Below are positions 52,750-61,992 of a stretch of 64,000 bases of DNA, in pieces. Position 1 is the first letter of the stretch. Every line of letters starts with the position of its first letter. Source of the DNA: Lancefieldella sp. Marseille-Q7238. Lineage in GTDB: Bacteria > Actinomycetota > Coriobacteriia > Coriobacteriales > Atopobiaceae. The position numbers were made by a program, and so were the translations under genes. The notes under the pieces are model-generated. The model was not told the origin of the DNA, searched no databases, and worked only from the letters and a program-made list of their open reading frames with translations. Location: assembly GCF_949152215.1 (NCBI RefSeq), contig NZ_OX424407.1, forward strand, positions 1,306,530 through 1,370,529. Reading direction: 5' to 3'.

Positions 52750-53813
52750 GCTGGCCGCTGTCCGGGTACACGATCGTGGAAAACGACGCGATAAAAAAGC
52801 TTTGAGATTTCATCTTGGTCATTCGTCTGACCGAGCACCCACATGGTTTTAGCGACAAGCGCCTCAGTGCTCATGTCATCCCCGCTCAAAACGCCGCGCT
52901 TTTGCGCGTAGGTGTGGCCGACCTGATAAACGCCAAGGTCAAGACCTTCCTCAGGTACCTGCGTCGTAACAACGATGCTGCGACCGGATGCGATCCAATC
53001 ATCGATGGCCTTCTCATATTCGCCGTCGTGATCGGGAATGCCGCCGATGCCGAAGGTTTCCAAAACAATGGCGTCGTAATCGCGCTTCAGCAGATAGAAA
53101 ATGCTCGGGTTTAATTCCGGCGTCAGCTTCAGGACAATGACGCGCTCGTTGAGACGGTCGTATGTTTGCAATTTCGGGGAGTCTGGTTTGACTAAGGCAT
53201 CGTGCGGCTTTGTGGGCATAGTGCAGAGTTCGCTGTTGCCGGTGCCCATCCCCGCGTAGCTGCGAATGATTTTATTTCCCCTAATGTGAGCGAGGGCTGG
53301 AAAGTTCATACTGGTAAACGCATTGAAACTAAGTGTGCGCTGCTTGTGAGCGCGGGTTCCCGCAATGACTTCATTGCCAAAGACCACAACGACGCCGCAG
53401 CTGAAATCATCGATAGCATAGAGAACCGAATGGTACAGATTAAGTTTGGCATCGGTAAACGGATTTGCCATTGGCTGCTGGGAGCCGGTAAGTACAATCG
53501 GTTTTTGGCTGTTTTGAATCAGATATGAAAGAGCCGCCGCGGTATATGCCATGGTATCAGTGCCGTGCAAAATGACAAAAGCATCGTAGTCGTCGTACTT
53601 CTCGACAATGCACGCGCGCATACGCATCCAATCACGGGGGCGCATATTTGTGCTGTCGATATTCATGAGCTGCAAGAAGTCAAACTCGCACATCTCGTTA
53701 ATGAGCGGAACGCTTTTAACCAGGTCTTTTCCGGAAATATTCGGAACAAGCCCAGCGTTGGTAGAAACGGACGCAATCGTTCCGCCCGTTGCCAAAATCA
53801 GAAGCTTTTTCAT
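52746..53813 (-). CDS. ansA: L-asparaginase, type I (AnsA-like)
   Basis: 355 residues from ATG 53813. ATGGTIASVSTNAGLVP near residue 8 and VILHGTDTMAYTAAALSYLI near 83 hold the two Thr of the active site. MRPRDWMRM, LTGSQQPMANPFTDAKLN and TFGIGGIPDHDG follow. It releases ammonia from asparagine to give aspartate, in the cytoplasm. The coupled EamA-type exporter might remove the product, which is inference. Confidence 0.93.
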   Translation of the reverse strand: MKKLLILATGGTIASVSTNAGLVPNISGKDLVKSVPLINEMCEFDFLQLMNIDSTNMRPRDWMRMRACIVEKYDDYDAFVILHGTDTMAYTAAALSYLIQNSQKPIVLTGSQQPMANPFTDAKLNLYHSVLYAIDDFSCGVVVVFGNEVIAGTRAHKQRTLSFNAFTSMNFPALAHIRGNKIIRSYAGMGTGNSELCTMPTKPHDALVKPDSPKLQTYDRLNERVIVLKLTPELNPSIFYLLKRDYDAIVLETFGIGGIPDHDGEYEKAIDDWIASGRSIVVTTQVPEEGLDLGVYQVGHTYAQKRGVLSGDDMSTEALVAKTMWVLGQTNDQDEISKLFYRVVFHDRVPGQRPA

Positions 53814-54017
53814 CTTGTTGTGGCCCTCTCCCGCAATCCTTTCCGCGCAAAACAGCCGGCCGAATCATTGTACCTGCCTCATGCGAAAAAATGTCTCTCA
53901 ATGCGCAATACGTAACCTTGTTGCGGTTTTTTGGCGAGAAGAGTCTGAAATTGCAGTATATTCATAGCTGTTTGAAACGCTGCATCAGTGTTTTTTGGTT
54001 GAGAAGATTGGCGGGCA

Positions 54018-54482
54018 ATGGCACAAAGGAACTTATTCGGACGTCCGCGCCGGGTGGCGCAGGTGCCTCCTACGGTGTCTCGTGACGGCTCTACGGCGCC
54101 GCGCAAGGAAGGTTCACCGTCTCGACGGTCGGCAGCCGGCGGCCATGTCGCCGCTCATATGCGCAGCCAAAACGAGCACCGCAGCGACCCTGTGCGTCAT
54201 GCACGTGCGGACGCTGCGCGGGCGCGGGGAAGCCGATCGTCACGATACGGGCGGCGGTACGGAACGCTCAATCCACGCGATGAAGCTCAGGCGGTCTATG
54301 CCGACAAGCGCCGCCGTTCTTCTCGCATGCGAGCAAGCCGGGTCATTGCAGGTATCGTGATTATTCTCATTGTGGTATGGCTTGCGGTGACGCTGATTGG
54401 TTCTTGTTCGCGAGGCGCCGCGTCAAATTCATCGCCCGCTGACGCGCAGACGACGGTTACGGGGACCATGTCGGTCAATTAG
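54018..54482 (+). CDS. Arg-rich single-pass membrane protein of unknown function
   Basis: 154 residues. The first 110 are Arg/Ser/Ala-rich and probably disordered; one helix follows (SRVIAGIVIILIVVWLAVTLIG) and then a short Ser/Asp tail. Such a layout occurs in cell-envelope proteins with basic cytoplasmic tails. Divergent from ansA; no family recognised. Confidence 0.6.
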   Translation: MAQRNLFGRPRRVAQVPPTVSRDGSTAPRKEGSPSRRSAAGGHVAAHMRSQNEHRSDPVRHARADAARARGSRSSRYGRRYGTLNPRDEAQAVYADKRRRSSRMRASRVIAGIVIILIVVWLAVTLIGSCSRGAASNSSPADAQTTVTGTMSVN

Positions 54483-54506
54483 CCGCTGCTGATGCCACTG
54501 GAGCTG

Positions 54507-55391
54507 CTACTGATGTTGCTGCGACTCAGACGCGAGTTGTGCGACGTCAGACAAGTCAAGCGTAATGTCTACGGGTCTTGAGATGCCGTTGACCTCGCCT
54601 TTTGAGGTGTATTGCCACATAACAAATGATATCGATCCGTCAGGTACACCGTCATATTGAGCGAGCCAGATGTTTTCCGAGAGCGTCGAGAGATCGTATC
54701 TGCTTAGGTCATAGGCATTGCCGTATACGATGGCGCGATAGCCTCCTCGTCTGATTTCATCGCAAAATGCCTTGGCAAGAGCCGTTGCTTGCTCTTGGCT
54801 CAAATTGTCTGCGCGACCGCCGCCGTCAGGCGAGGGTTCCAAATCATACGCTACGGGATAGTCAAGAGTCTGCCCGTTGAGTTGTTGCAAAACAAACCGA
54901 GCTTCTTCGCGAGCCTCGTCCTCAGTGATGGCCTGCGAGTAAAAATACACGCCCACGTCAAGTCCCGCGGCCTTAGCTCCGGCGATATTTTGCTCGTAGA
55001 AACTATCTGCGCTCAGAGATCCCTCTGATGTGCCGCGAAAGCCGATGCGGATATACGCGAATGAAATACTGTCCTGGGCGACGCCACCCCAGTCGATTGT
55101 CTGCTGGTGAGAAGAAACATCGATGCCCGTGCGTGAAAGGGTTTTGCCGTCACGAATATAGCTCAGGCGCCCTTTGTTATCTCGCTGCAGATTGCTCCAG
55201 TCATACGGCGTCTGATTGACGGATGGAGGCGTTTTTGGGAAAGGAAAGAGACGAGAATGGGTGCAGGACTCTATAAGGGCAACGGCAAAGACGATGCCCA
55301 TAAGCAGCAGTCCGAGCCCGATGACACGACGGTTCATCAGATGGCGCGCGGCTGTCTTTTTTGAGCGGTTCTTTGTTGATCGCGTGCTCAC
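54507..55391 (-). CDS. GH25-family lysozyme (muramidase), membrane-anchored
   Basis: 294 residues from GTG 55391, which overlaps the upstream TGA (GTGA). An N-terminal helix (residues 24-42) is followed by the GH25 barrel: TGIDVSSHQQTIDW near residue 87, IRIGFRGTSEG, GVYFYSQAITEDEA and YDLEPSPDG, which supply the catalytic Asp and Glu. It cleaves the MurNAc-GlcNAc bond of peptidoglycan. It is translationally coupled to the DUF1846 gene. Confidence 0.9.
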   Translation of the reverse strand: MSTRSTKNRSKKTAARHLMNRRVIGLGLLLMGIVFAVALIESCTHSRLFPFPKTPPSVNQTPYDWSNLQRDNKGRLSYIRDGKTLSRTGIDVSSHQQTIDWGGVAQDSISFAYIRIGFRGTSEGSLSADSFYEQNIAGAKAAGLDVGVYFYSQAITEDEAREEARFVLQQLNGQTLDYPVAYDLEPSPDGGGRADNLSQEQATALAKAFCDEIRRGGYRAIVYGNAYDLSRYDLSTLSENIWLAQYDGVPDGSISFVMWQYTSKGEVNGISRPVDITLDLSDVAQLASESQQHQ

Positions 55392-56869
55392 TGGTGATAA
55401 AACGATCCCTGCTCAAATAGAGGCTCGCAGCATACGTTGATGCCCAGTTTTCGAAAAACGTCTTCATCGTCTCGAGGAATAATGGACGAGAAGTACACGT
55501 CGCAGCCTCTGAGCAGATCGGCGGAAGCGACCGCTTGCTTTGCGAGGTCGTTTGAGATGGAGCTGATGGAAAGCGCGATGAGCATTTCGCCGGCGGTGAG
55601 CGCGTGCTGTTTTTCTTTCAGGGTTGCCGACTTCAGGCTGCAAATAGGCTCCAGGGCTTCGTTGGAAACGATAAAAGCCTTCTTATCTACATGCGCAACG
55701 TATTTGAGTGACTTGAGAAGCACCGAGGCGCTTGCGTCAAGAAGCTCCGAGGCCTTGCCGGTAATGACGGTGCCATCAGGTGTTACTAGAGCGCCGGCTT
55801 GCTTTCCGGTAACTTCGGCCTTTAGTAGGGCAGTTGCGTGCGCGGGGGAGTAATTCTGGTCAACTCCGACTTCCTTCATAAGAAGATTGATCTTGTCGAG
55901 TTCGCGTTCTCCCATGCCGGTGCGCTCAAAGCGTTCCGCCGTTCTGAACCAGCGGCGGACAATTTCGTTGCGGCTTGCGTCCTGGCAGGCATCATCATCA
56001 GTGATGCACTTTCCTACCATGTTGACGCCCATATCAGTGGGGGATTGATAGGGGCTTTCGCCGGCAATCTTTTCCATAATCGCCTTCAGCACGGGAAATG
56101 CTTCAACATCGCGGTTGTAGTTGACGGTGATTACGCCGTGAGCCTCCAGGTGATACGGATCGATGACGTTATTATCGTCAAGGTCTGCCGTCGCCGCTTC
56201 ATAGGCGACGTTTACCGGATGCTTGAGGGGCAGGTTCCAAACGGGGAACGTCTCAAACTTTGCGTATCCTGCCTTCACGCCGCGAGAGTTTTCGTTGTAC
56301 AGCTGGGAAAGACAGACCGCGAGCTTGCCCGATCCGGGACCCGGAGCCGTTACGACCACCAGCGGATGCGTCGTCTTGACGTATTCATTTTTACCGTAAC
56401 CGTCTTCCGAAACGATGAGGTCGATATTTGCGGGATATCCTTTGATGGGATAGTGACGATAGACCGGTATACCCATGTTTTCCAGGCGCGTTTGATAGGC
56501 CTCGGCTTTTGGCTGTCCTGAAAAGCGTGTAATGACTACGCCGCCGATAGCAAGTCCCCGCCCGCGGAACACATCCATAAGGCGCAAGACGTCATCGGCA
56601 TAGGTTACGCCGATGTCGCTGCGACGTTTGCCCGATTCAATGTCTGCGGCGCTGATGGCAAAGACAACCTCCGCCTCTTCTGCAAGCTGTTGCAGCATGC
56701 GAGCTTTTGAATCCGGCTCGAATCCCGGAAGTACGCGGGAAGCATGGTTGTCGTCCAACAGTTTTCCGCCAAACTCCAGGTAGAGCTTTCCTCCGAATTC
56801 GCCGATGCGCTGGCGAATCCTTTCCGCCTGCATGCTGATATAGGTATTGTTGTCAAATCCAATGCGCAT
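55388..56869 (-). CDS. DUF1846 family protein
   Basis: 493 residues from ATG 56869 (GGGAGACG upstream). MRIGFDNNTYISMQAERIRQRI, LYLEFGGKLLDDNHASRVLPGF, VVTAPGPGSGKLAVCLSQLYNE and FSSIIPRDDEDVFRKLGI are typical of the family. Its role is not established; structures show a Rossmann-like fold with an ATP-like pocket. The overlap with the lysozyme gene is worth noting. Confidence 0.9.
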   Translation of the reverse strand: MRIGFDNNTYISMQAERIRQRIGEFGGKLYLEFGGKLLDDNHASRVLPGFEPDSKARMLQQLAEEAEVVFAISAADIESGKRRSDIGVTYADDVLRLMDVFRGRGLAIGGVVITRFSGQPKAEAYQTRLENMGIPVYRHYPIKGYPANIDLIVSEDGYGKNEYVKTTHPLVVVTAPGPGSGKLAVCLSQLYNENSRGVKAGYAKFETFPVWNLPLKHPVNVAYEAATADLDDNNVIDPYHLEAHGVITVNYNRDVEAFPVLKAIMEKIAGESPYQSPTDMGVNMVGKCITDDDACQDASRNEIVRRWFRTAERFERTGMGERELDKINLLMKEVGVDQNYSPAHATALLKAEVTGKQAGALVTPDGTVITGKASELLDASASVLLKSLKYVAHVDKKAFIVSNEALEPICSLKSATLKEKQHALTAGEMLIALSISSISNDLAKQAVASADLLRGCDVYFSSIIPRDDEDVFRKLGINVCCEPLFEQGSFYHQ

Positions 56870-56995
56870 AGACGTCTCCCTTGAGCTATGTATTGCAGTG
56901 ATTGTATCATCGAGGGCGGACAATAATTGAGTGAGCGCTTGCGGCTCTGCAAAAGAGTAGCAAGCGAGAAGCCCCAGGGCCGCGAAAGGATAAGC

Positions 56996-57448
56996 ATGAC
57001 TATGAAAACCGACCGGCCGAGAAGTTCTTCTCGCGTACAGGTTGTTGCAAAGAGCGCGGCTGTGGCCTTTGGCTACGGTATGATCGCGGCCGTTGGACTA
57101 GGCATTTTCGTCTTTCTTTTTGCTACTCTGACCTCGGGCGGCAATATTGAGATTGGATCTGACTGGACGCGCCGCGTGCTGTATGTGGTTTCTTCCTTGG
57201 GAATCATTGCGTCCGGTGTGGGCATGTTATTCTCCGGGCGCGAATATGCGGAAAAGCAGCGCGGCTTTACGAAAGACATTACTGCGCTGGAAACGCATAT
57301 TGACGATGACGGGAAACTGGACTCCCGAATCAAACATCTTGCGCCGGCCGGTATTGAATGGGCTACGGCAATCTTGATAGCGGCTGCCGGTTCGTTTTTG
57401 GTAGCGGTCATATACGACGAGGTTATGGGCAGGTGCTTTCTGCTCTAA
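56996..57448 (+). CDS. Small membrane protein of unknown function
   Basis: 150 residues from ATG 56996 (GAAAGGA upstream); the longer frame from 56927 lacks a site. Three hydrophobic segments, near residues 20-43, 59-76 and 117-140, with a polar stretch REYAEKQRGFTKDIT between. No family seen. It is convergent with the PTH2 gene. Confidence 0.6.
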   Translation: MTMKTDRPRSSSRVQVVAKSAAVAFGYGMIAAVGLGIFVFLFATLTSGGNIEIGSDWTRRVLYVVSSLGIIASGVGMLFSGREYAEKQRGFTKDITALETHIDDDGKLDSRIKHLAPAGIEWATAILIAAAGSFLVAVIYDEVMGRCFLL

Positions 57449-57458
57449 AAGAGACGTC

Positions 57459-57899
57459 CTAGAAGAGCGGCAGTTCGCCCGTGAGGGGATCGATGAGATC
57501 TGCTGTAAGGGGCTCGAAAGCAAGGCAGGTAAACGTTGGTTCGCCGTGAAACTCCGTAAACCCCGCATCTCGTACGAGAGCGACGGCAAAACCGAGCTCG
57601 CGTCCGCGTTCATAGAGGTCAAGTAAGGCATCCTCTGAGTCTACATAGACGCATACCTTTGCGACGCCTGCGTCAAACCAGTCTGAGAGCGGCGTTGCGT
57701 CACCTTGTTGATGGTCGAGATACACCCAGCTTTCAGCGGCGTTGACGCGTACCTGTGAGAGGCGGTGCTCGCGCGCAAGTGCCATAAGCGTTGCTTCAAC
57801 ACAAGCGTGTCCCGCCTGCGCGGCAATTTTACCTTTGCGCATCTTAAGATCACGCCTCATAACGATCATTTGTTTTGCCTTGTAGCCTGAATCAGCCAT
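57459..57899 (-). CDS. Peptidyl-tRNA hydrolase, PTH2 family
   Basis: 146 residues from ATG 57899 (GAAGGAA upstream). KQMIVMRRDLKMRKGKIAAQAGHACVEA near residues 9-36 holds the Lys and the AQAGHA motif of PTH2; KVCVYVDSEDALLDLYERGRELGF and VRDAGFTEF follow. It cleaves peptidyl-tRNA. PTH2 is usual in archaea and eukaryotes and scattered in bacteria, so this is a minority bacterial form. Confidence 0.9.
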   Translation of the reverse strand: MADSGYKAKQMIVMRRDLKMRKGKIAAQAGHACVEATLMALAREHRLSQVRVNAAESWVYLDHQQGDATPLSDWFDAGVAKVCVYVDSEDALLDLYERGRELGFAVALVRDAGFTEFHGEPTFTCLAFEPLTADLIDPLTGELPLF

Positions 57900-58262
57900 G
57901 GAGTTCCTTCGCTCAATTACCTGTACGGTGCACTGACATGAGTGTAGCGGAGTTGCCTGCGCTCGGTGACGGTACAAAAAAGTCGCACAACGGCGTTGCA
58001 AAGGGCACAGCGGCAATACGAAAAATGCGCACGGTGGCAGTACAAAATTCGAATCTGACCGATAGTTGACGAAACCGGTGAAGGCATACAAATATCGCGC
58101 TCTCAAAAGCGCTTCTGCATCGGTCTTTTTCGGTAGCGCACTGGTAGTATCCAGCTCTTTTTCGTGAGAAATACCCGCTTTTGTGAAGCAGTAATTTGTG
58201 TTGTTCAGCTACGCTGTGCATAAGGATATAAGAGACGGATCCGGAGGGGAGGTGGCGGGCAT

Positions 58263-58808
58263 ATGAGAGGCGACGCTTTGACTCGGCCGTCGCCGCTTGC
58301 TGTGGCGCTTGTACTGATAGTGATAGCAATCGCATCGGTTATTGACGTTAAAACAAGAAAAGTTCCCAATCAAATACCTCTCTGCATCGCTGTCATAGGA
58401 ATACTTGATGCAGTGGCAGGCTCACACCCTGAAGGAAATGCAGCAGGTGAAAGAGCAATGTGGTTTCTGGTGAGTCTTTTTTACACTCTGACAGTGCTTC
58501 TCGTCACCTCAAGAATAGCGAGGTTCATATGCGGGCGTGCAGGCATCGGAGGGGGCGATATAAAGCTGCTTTCTGCGCTTGCGGGAATTTTTGGCGTTGA
58601 GAGTATGATGCTGGTGATGTTTATCGCATGCGTCACAAGTGTTATGTTCTTGTATGGATGGCGGATAGCCCATCTCAAAAGAAAACAAAAAGAGGCACAA
58701 AGTTCTCAAAAGAGCAGTTCATTCCTTATATATAACGCAACTTTTCCCTTTGTGCCCTTTATAGCGACGGGCGTGATTGTCTGTTTGAAACTTGCCAATT
58801 ATTTGTAG
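58263..58808 (+). CDS. Type 4 prepilin peptidase-like protein (A24 family)
   Basis: 181 residues from ATG 58263 (GGAGGGGAGG). Four to six hydrophobic segments with the two catalytic Asp motifs: IASVIDVKTRKVPNQI near residue 26 and GIGGGDIKLLSALAG near 98. The shortness (no N-methyltransferase domain) fits TadV/CpaA-like enzymes. No tad or pilin genes are in the window. Confidence 0.88.
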   Translation: MRGDALTRPSPLAVALVLIVIAIASVIDVKTRKVPNQIPLCIAVIGILDAVAGSHPEGNAAGERAMWFLVSLFYTLTVLLVTSRIARFICGRAGIGGGDIKLLSALAGIFGVESMMLVMFIACVTSVMFLYGWRIAHLKRKQKEAQSSQKSSSFLIYNATFPFVPFIATGVIVCLKLANYL

Positions 58809-59167
58809 GTGTTATATTCTTTTACAAGAAATTTGCACTTCTCGCTTATATAAAAAGTTTTTTCTGCTAACAATAGTGATACGTTGAGAAAGAGACGAGC
58901 ATCCCCCAATACTCGTTTTTTGTTGGCGGCTTTTGGTTTGCACCAATTGCGGTTTCTCGATTCTCGAGACAACGTGGCCGTAGGACGGGGCGTGATTTAC
59001 CTCGTGGTCGCACACTTGTTGCAGCTCCGTCCTATGGCAGGCTCCGAGAAGTCCTCCTGCTTTAGTCTGCCCTAAACTCGCTCTGTCCTCACAATTCGGC
59101 AGCGCTCTGTGAAGACGCCGCTATAGTTGCGTTGGCCTGTCCGCACAATGACATGTTCGCAAGACCG
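58809..59167. other. Gene-free stretch with weak structure
   Basis: No convincing gene. It holds two CGAGAAG words (58838, 59045), a 5-bp hairpin with T-run (ACGAG/CTCGT then TTTTT near 58896-58922) and an 8-bp inverted repeat TAGGACGG/CCGTCCTA (58981-58988, 59027-59034). A 63-codon frame at 58884 looks spurious. Confidence 0.5.
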
Positions 59168-60676
59168 TCATTGCATCGTTCGTCTGACAGCTACATGCCA
59201 GCCGTCAAAAAGACGCTCCATCGTTTTCTCAGACGCTTTTCTCACAAAAATCTCGTCAGATTGACGCAGCGCCTTCAGTTCTTCCGTGCCGCTCCAATAG
59301 CCCGTTGAAAGACCCGCCAGATACGCGGCGCCCAGTGAGGTTGTTTCAGTGTTTTGCGGTCTTCTCAGCGTACAACCTAACAAATCCGCCTGAAATTGCA
59401 TGAGGAAATTGTTTGCCGATGCGCCGCCGTCAACATTCAGCGCGGCAAGCTCATGGCCACAATCAGAACTCATGGCGTCCGCCAGATCTTTAATCTGGTA
59501 CGCGAGCGCTTCAAGAGCGGCTCGTACCAAGTGAGCTCGGGTGGTTCCGCGGGTGAGGCCAGTAATCTCGCCTCGCGCGTCAGGCTGCCACCACGGGGCT
59601 CCAAGTCCTGTGAAGGCGGGGACTATGTACACTCCGCCTGTGTCGGAAACGCTCTTTGCCAGATACGATGTCTCGGCTGCCGTCTGAATTAACCCAAGCT
59701 CATCGCGAAGCCATTGAATCAGCGCGCCAGCGACAAATACGGAGCCTTCGAGCGCGTATTCGGTCTTTGGTTGATTTGGCGGTGAGGCGACAATGGTGGT
59801 GACCAGGTTATTTTTGCTCATATGGGCGTTTGTCCCAGTGTGTAGCAGCATAAAGCAGCCGGTTCCGTAAGTGTTTTTCGCCTGCCCCGGCTCAAAACAG
59901 CATTGACCAAAAAGGGCGGCCTGCTGGTCGCCGGCCACGCCCGTGATAGGAATACCAGCGGGAAGACCCGGATAGCTTGTTTCGCCGAAGAAACCCGATG
60001 AGCGCCGCACTTCCGGAAGCATGCACTCGGGGATGTCGAAGAGGGCGAGCAGCTCTTTATCCCAGCAGTTCTCGTGAATGTTGTAGAGCATCGTACGGCT
60101 TGCGTTGGAAACATCGGTTGCATGTACAAGACCGCCTGTCAGCACCCAAATGAGCCAGGTATCAACGGTGCCAAAGAGCAGATCGCCGGCTTCGGCGCGC
60201 TCGCGCGCTCCGGCTACGGTGTCAAGAATCCAGCGAATTTTACTGGCTGAAAAATAGGCGTCGGGGAGCAGACCGCACTTCTCGCGAATCAGTTCTTTCA
60301 CGCGAGAAGAACCGCAAATCTCCTCGACAAGTTCAGAGGTGCGGCGGCATTGCCACACGATTGCGTTGCATACAGGAGCGCCGGTGGCAGGATCCCACAC
60401 CAGTGTAGTTTCACGCTGGTTGTCGATGCCAATCGAGTCGACGGTATCGGCGGTGAGGCCGTGTTTGGTTATAAGCTCAGTAAGGGCGCCAATTTGAGAG
60501 AAAAGGATATCTTGCGGGTTGTGCTCAACCCAGCCCGGCTGCGGATAAATTTGCGCAAAGGGGCGCTGTACCAGGTCGACCACGCGGCCTTCGTGATTGA
60601 TGAGCACTGCTCGGGAGGAAGTGGTCCCTTGGTCGAGGGCGATGACATACTTATCGTGTTGAGGTATTTTTGCCAT
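59168..60676 (-). CDS. glpK: Glycerol kinase
   Basis: 502 residues from ATG 60676. ALDQGTTSSRAVLI near residue 13, IGIDNQRETTLVWD near 82, VAGDQQAALFGQ near 248, NTYGTGCFMLL near 270 and VDGGASANNFLMQFQADLLG near 408 are FGGY and GlpK motifs. A His in the flexible loop (GTNAHMSKNNL) recalls other actinobacterial forms. Phosphorylates glycerol in the cytoplasm. Overlaps the lipase gene by 26 bases, giving a clear glyceride-to-glycerol-3-phosphate route. Confidence 0.96.
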   Translation of the reverse strand: MAKIPQHDKYVIALDQGTTSSRAVLINHEGRVVDLVQRPFAQIYPQPGWVEHNPQDILFSQIGALTELITKHGLTADTVDSIGIDNQRETTLVWDPATGAPVCNAIVWQCRRTSELVEEICGSSRVKELIREKCGLLPDAYFSASKIRWILDTVAGARERAEAGDLLFGTVDTWLIWVLTGGLVHATDVSNASRTMLYNIHENCWDKELLALFDIPECMLPEVRRSSGFFGETSYPGLPAGIPITGVAGDQQAALFGQCCFEPGQAKNTYGTGCFMLLHTGTNAHMSKNNLVTTIVASPPNQPKTEYALEGSVFVAGALIQWLRDELGLIQTAAETSYLAKSVSDTGGVYIVPAFTGLGAPWWQPDARGEITGLTRGTTRAHLVRAALEALAYQIKDLADAMSSDCGHELAALNVDGGASANNFLMQFQADLLGCTLRRPQNTETTSLGAAYLAGLSTGYWSGTEELKALRQSDEIFVRKASEKTMERLFDGWHVAVRRTMQ

Positions 60677-61613
60677 GGTGACTCCCTAGCCAGCTGATGA
60701 CATCGTTAAAGACCGTTTCGCGCGCATCCTCGTTGAGAATTTCATGGCGCATATGGGGATACAGAATTGTCGTAACGTCGGTGACGCCCGCGTCTTTGGT
60801 AAGCTGCGCCGCTTTGCGTACGCCTTTGCCGTTTGCTCCGACTGGATCTTCCGCGCCGGCGATAAAAAGGAACGGAAGCGTTGACGGGATATGAGAGGCT
60901 GACGTTTTTGAACAAGCTTCTTTGGTGAGTTTCGCAAGCGCGGCATATCCCCCTACGGAAAACATGTATCCGCAAGCGGGATCCGCCATGTATGAGCTTA
61001 TATTTTCTTGGTTATAGGAAAGCCATTCATAGTTGGTTGGCCCCGGAACCGCTTTTGCGTAGGCGCCGATGCCGAGATTATCCACGAAGGCAGAGCGGTA
61101 CTCGATGCTTTTTGTTTTGCACAGATGATGAGCAACGGCAAATCCTATATCTGACAGAAGCGGAGAAACAGTACCGGTTCCACAGGCGATAACGCCGGCT
61201 AAGTCTTCGTTGTATCTGCCGGCATAGGCTCGGACGATAAAACTTCCCATTGAGTGTCCAAAAAGAACATAGGGAAGCGATGTGCCAAATTGTTCGGTCA
61301 TATGGTGCCGAAGGGTATCGGTGTCTTTGATAAGGATGTCTGAACCTTTGAGAGGATTGAGTACACCTCGTGCTTCAGGAGCGCTTGAGCGGCCATGTCC
61401 AATGTGATCATTACCTGCTACTATATATCCAGCGTTACAGAGAGCATACGCAAACGCCTCATAGCGCATAATGTGCTCAACCATGCCGTGGCTGATCTGG
61501 ACGATACCTTTCAAGGAGACGTCAGAAGGTGGCAGCCACAGGGTTGCAACTACTGTTGAGACGCCGTCTGCTGATGGATAGGTGATTGTTTTTTGCGCGA
61601 TATGATCACTCAC
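60651..61613 (-). CDS. Alpha/beta hydrolase, monoacylglycerol lipase-like
   Basis: 320 residues from GTG 61613, 3 bases after GAGGGAGGG; ATG 61634 lies upstream of that site. The fold includes QISHGMVEHIMRYEAFA (oxyanion side), NDHIGHGRSS, nucleophile elbow LFGHSMGSFI near residue 110, a possible Asp in GAEDPVG, and His in PHMRHEIL. It resembles lysophospholipases and monoglyceride lipases (COG2267). It is encoded just before glpK and overlaps it, so it likely frees glycerol for the kinase. No signal peptide. Confidence 0.85.
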   Translation of the reverse strand: MSDHIAQKTITYPSADGVSTVVATLWLPPSDVSLKGIVQISHGMVEHIMRYEAFAYALCNAGYIVAGNDHIGHGRSSAPEARGVLNPLKGSDILIKDTDTLRHHMTEQFGTSLPYVLFGHSMGSFIVRAYAGRYNEDLAGVIACGTGTVSPLLSDIGFAVAHHLCKTKSIEYRSAFVDNLGIGAYAKAVPGPTNYEWLSYNQENISSYMADPACGYMFSVGGYAALAKLTKEACSKTSASHIPSTLPFLFIAGAEDPVGANGKGVRKAAQLTKDAGVTDVTTILYPHMRHEILNEDARETVFNDVISWLGSHHGKNTSTR

Positions 61614-61992
61614 GAGCCCTCCCTCGAATGACATAATCTTTATTATCGTGAACATTGCCGCTTCGTCATGGTTCACTCGGATTAACGGTTTTCGGTTTTC
61701 TGTAGATGGTAATGGCGAAAACGAGTTGCGGCTGAACTGCGGAAAGAAAAACTCTTATCTGAAGGAAGGTAAAGTACTTTTGCCAAAGATGAATATTCTC
61801 ATATAAAAATGTATTGTTTATGAATACAACAAATGAAAGTAGTGTTATGTTCATTCATAACGTGTTAGCACATCAATAAAAATGAGCATTTTATCTGCAA
61901 ACATAACAATAGATATATCAAGATTTTTTTGTAGTATCATTACAGATAATGATAGATACATGTCATTAAAGTTTGCAGATGGGGGTCCTGAG
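61614..61992. promoter_or_regulatory. Intergenic region with two 18-bp inverted repeats of the same geometry
   Basis: GTTATG-N6-CATAAC (61844-61861) and ATCATT-N6-AATGAT (61936-61953) lie 92 bases apart, centre to centre, upstream of an XRE regulator gene. The stretch is AT-rich and serves divergent transcription of the lipase/glpK pair and the regulator. No gene was found inside. Confidence 0.5.

Noticed and set aside
58884-59075. 63-codon open frame downstream of the prepilin peptidase gene
   Set aside because: No ribosome site, no recognisable family, and no codon pattern like the neighbours.
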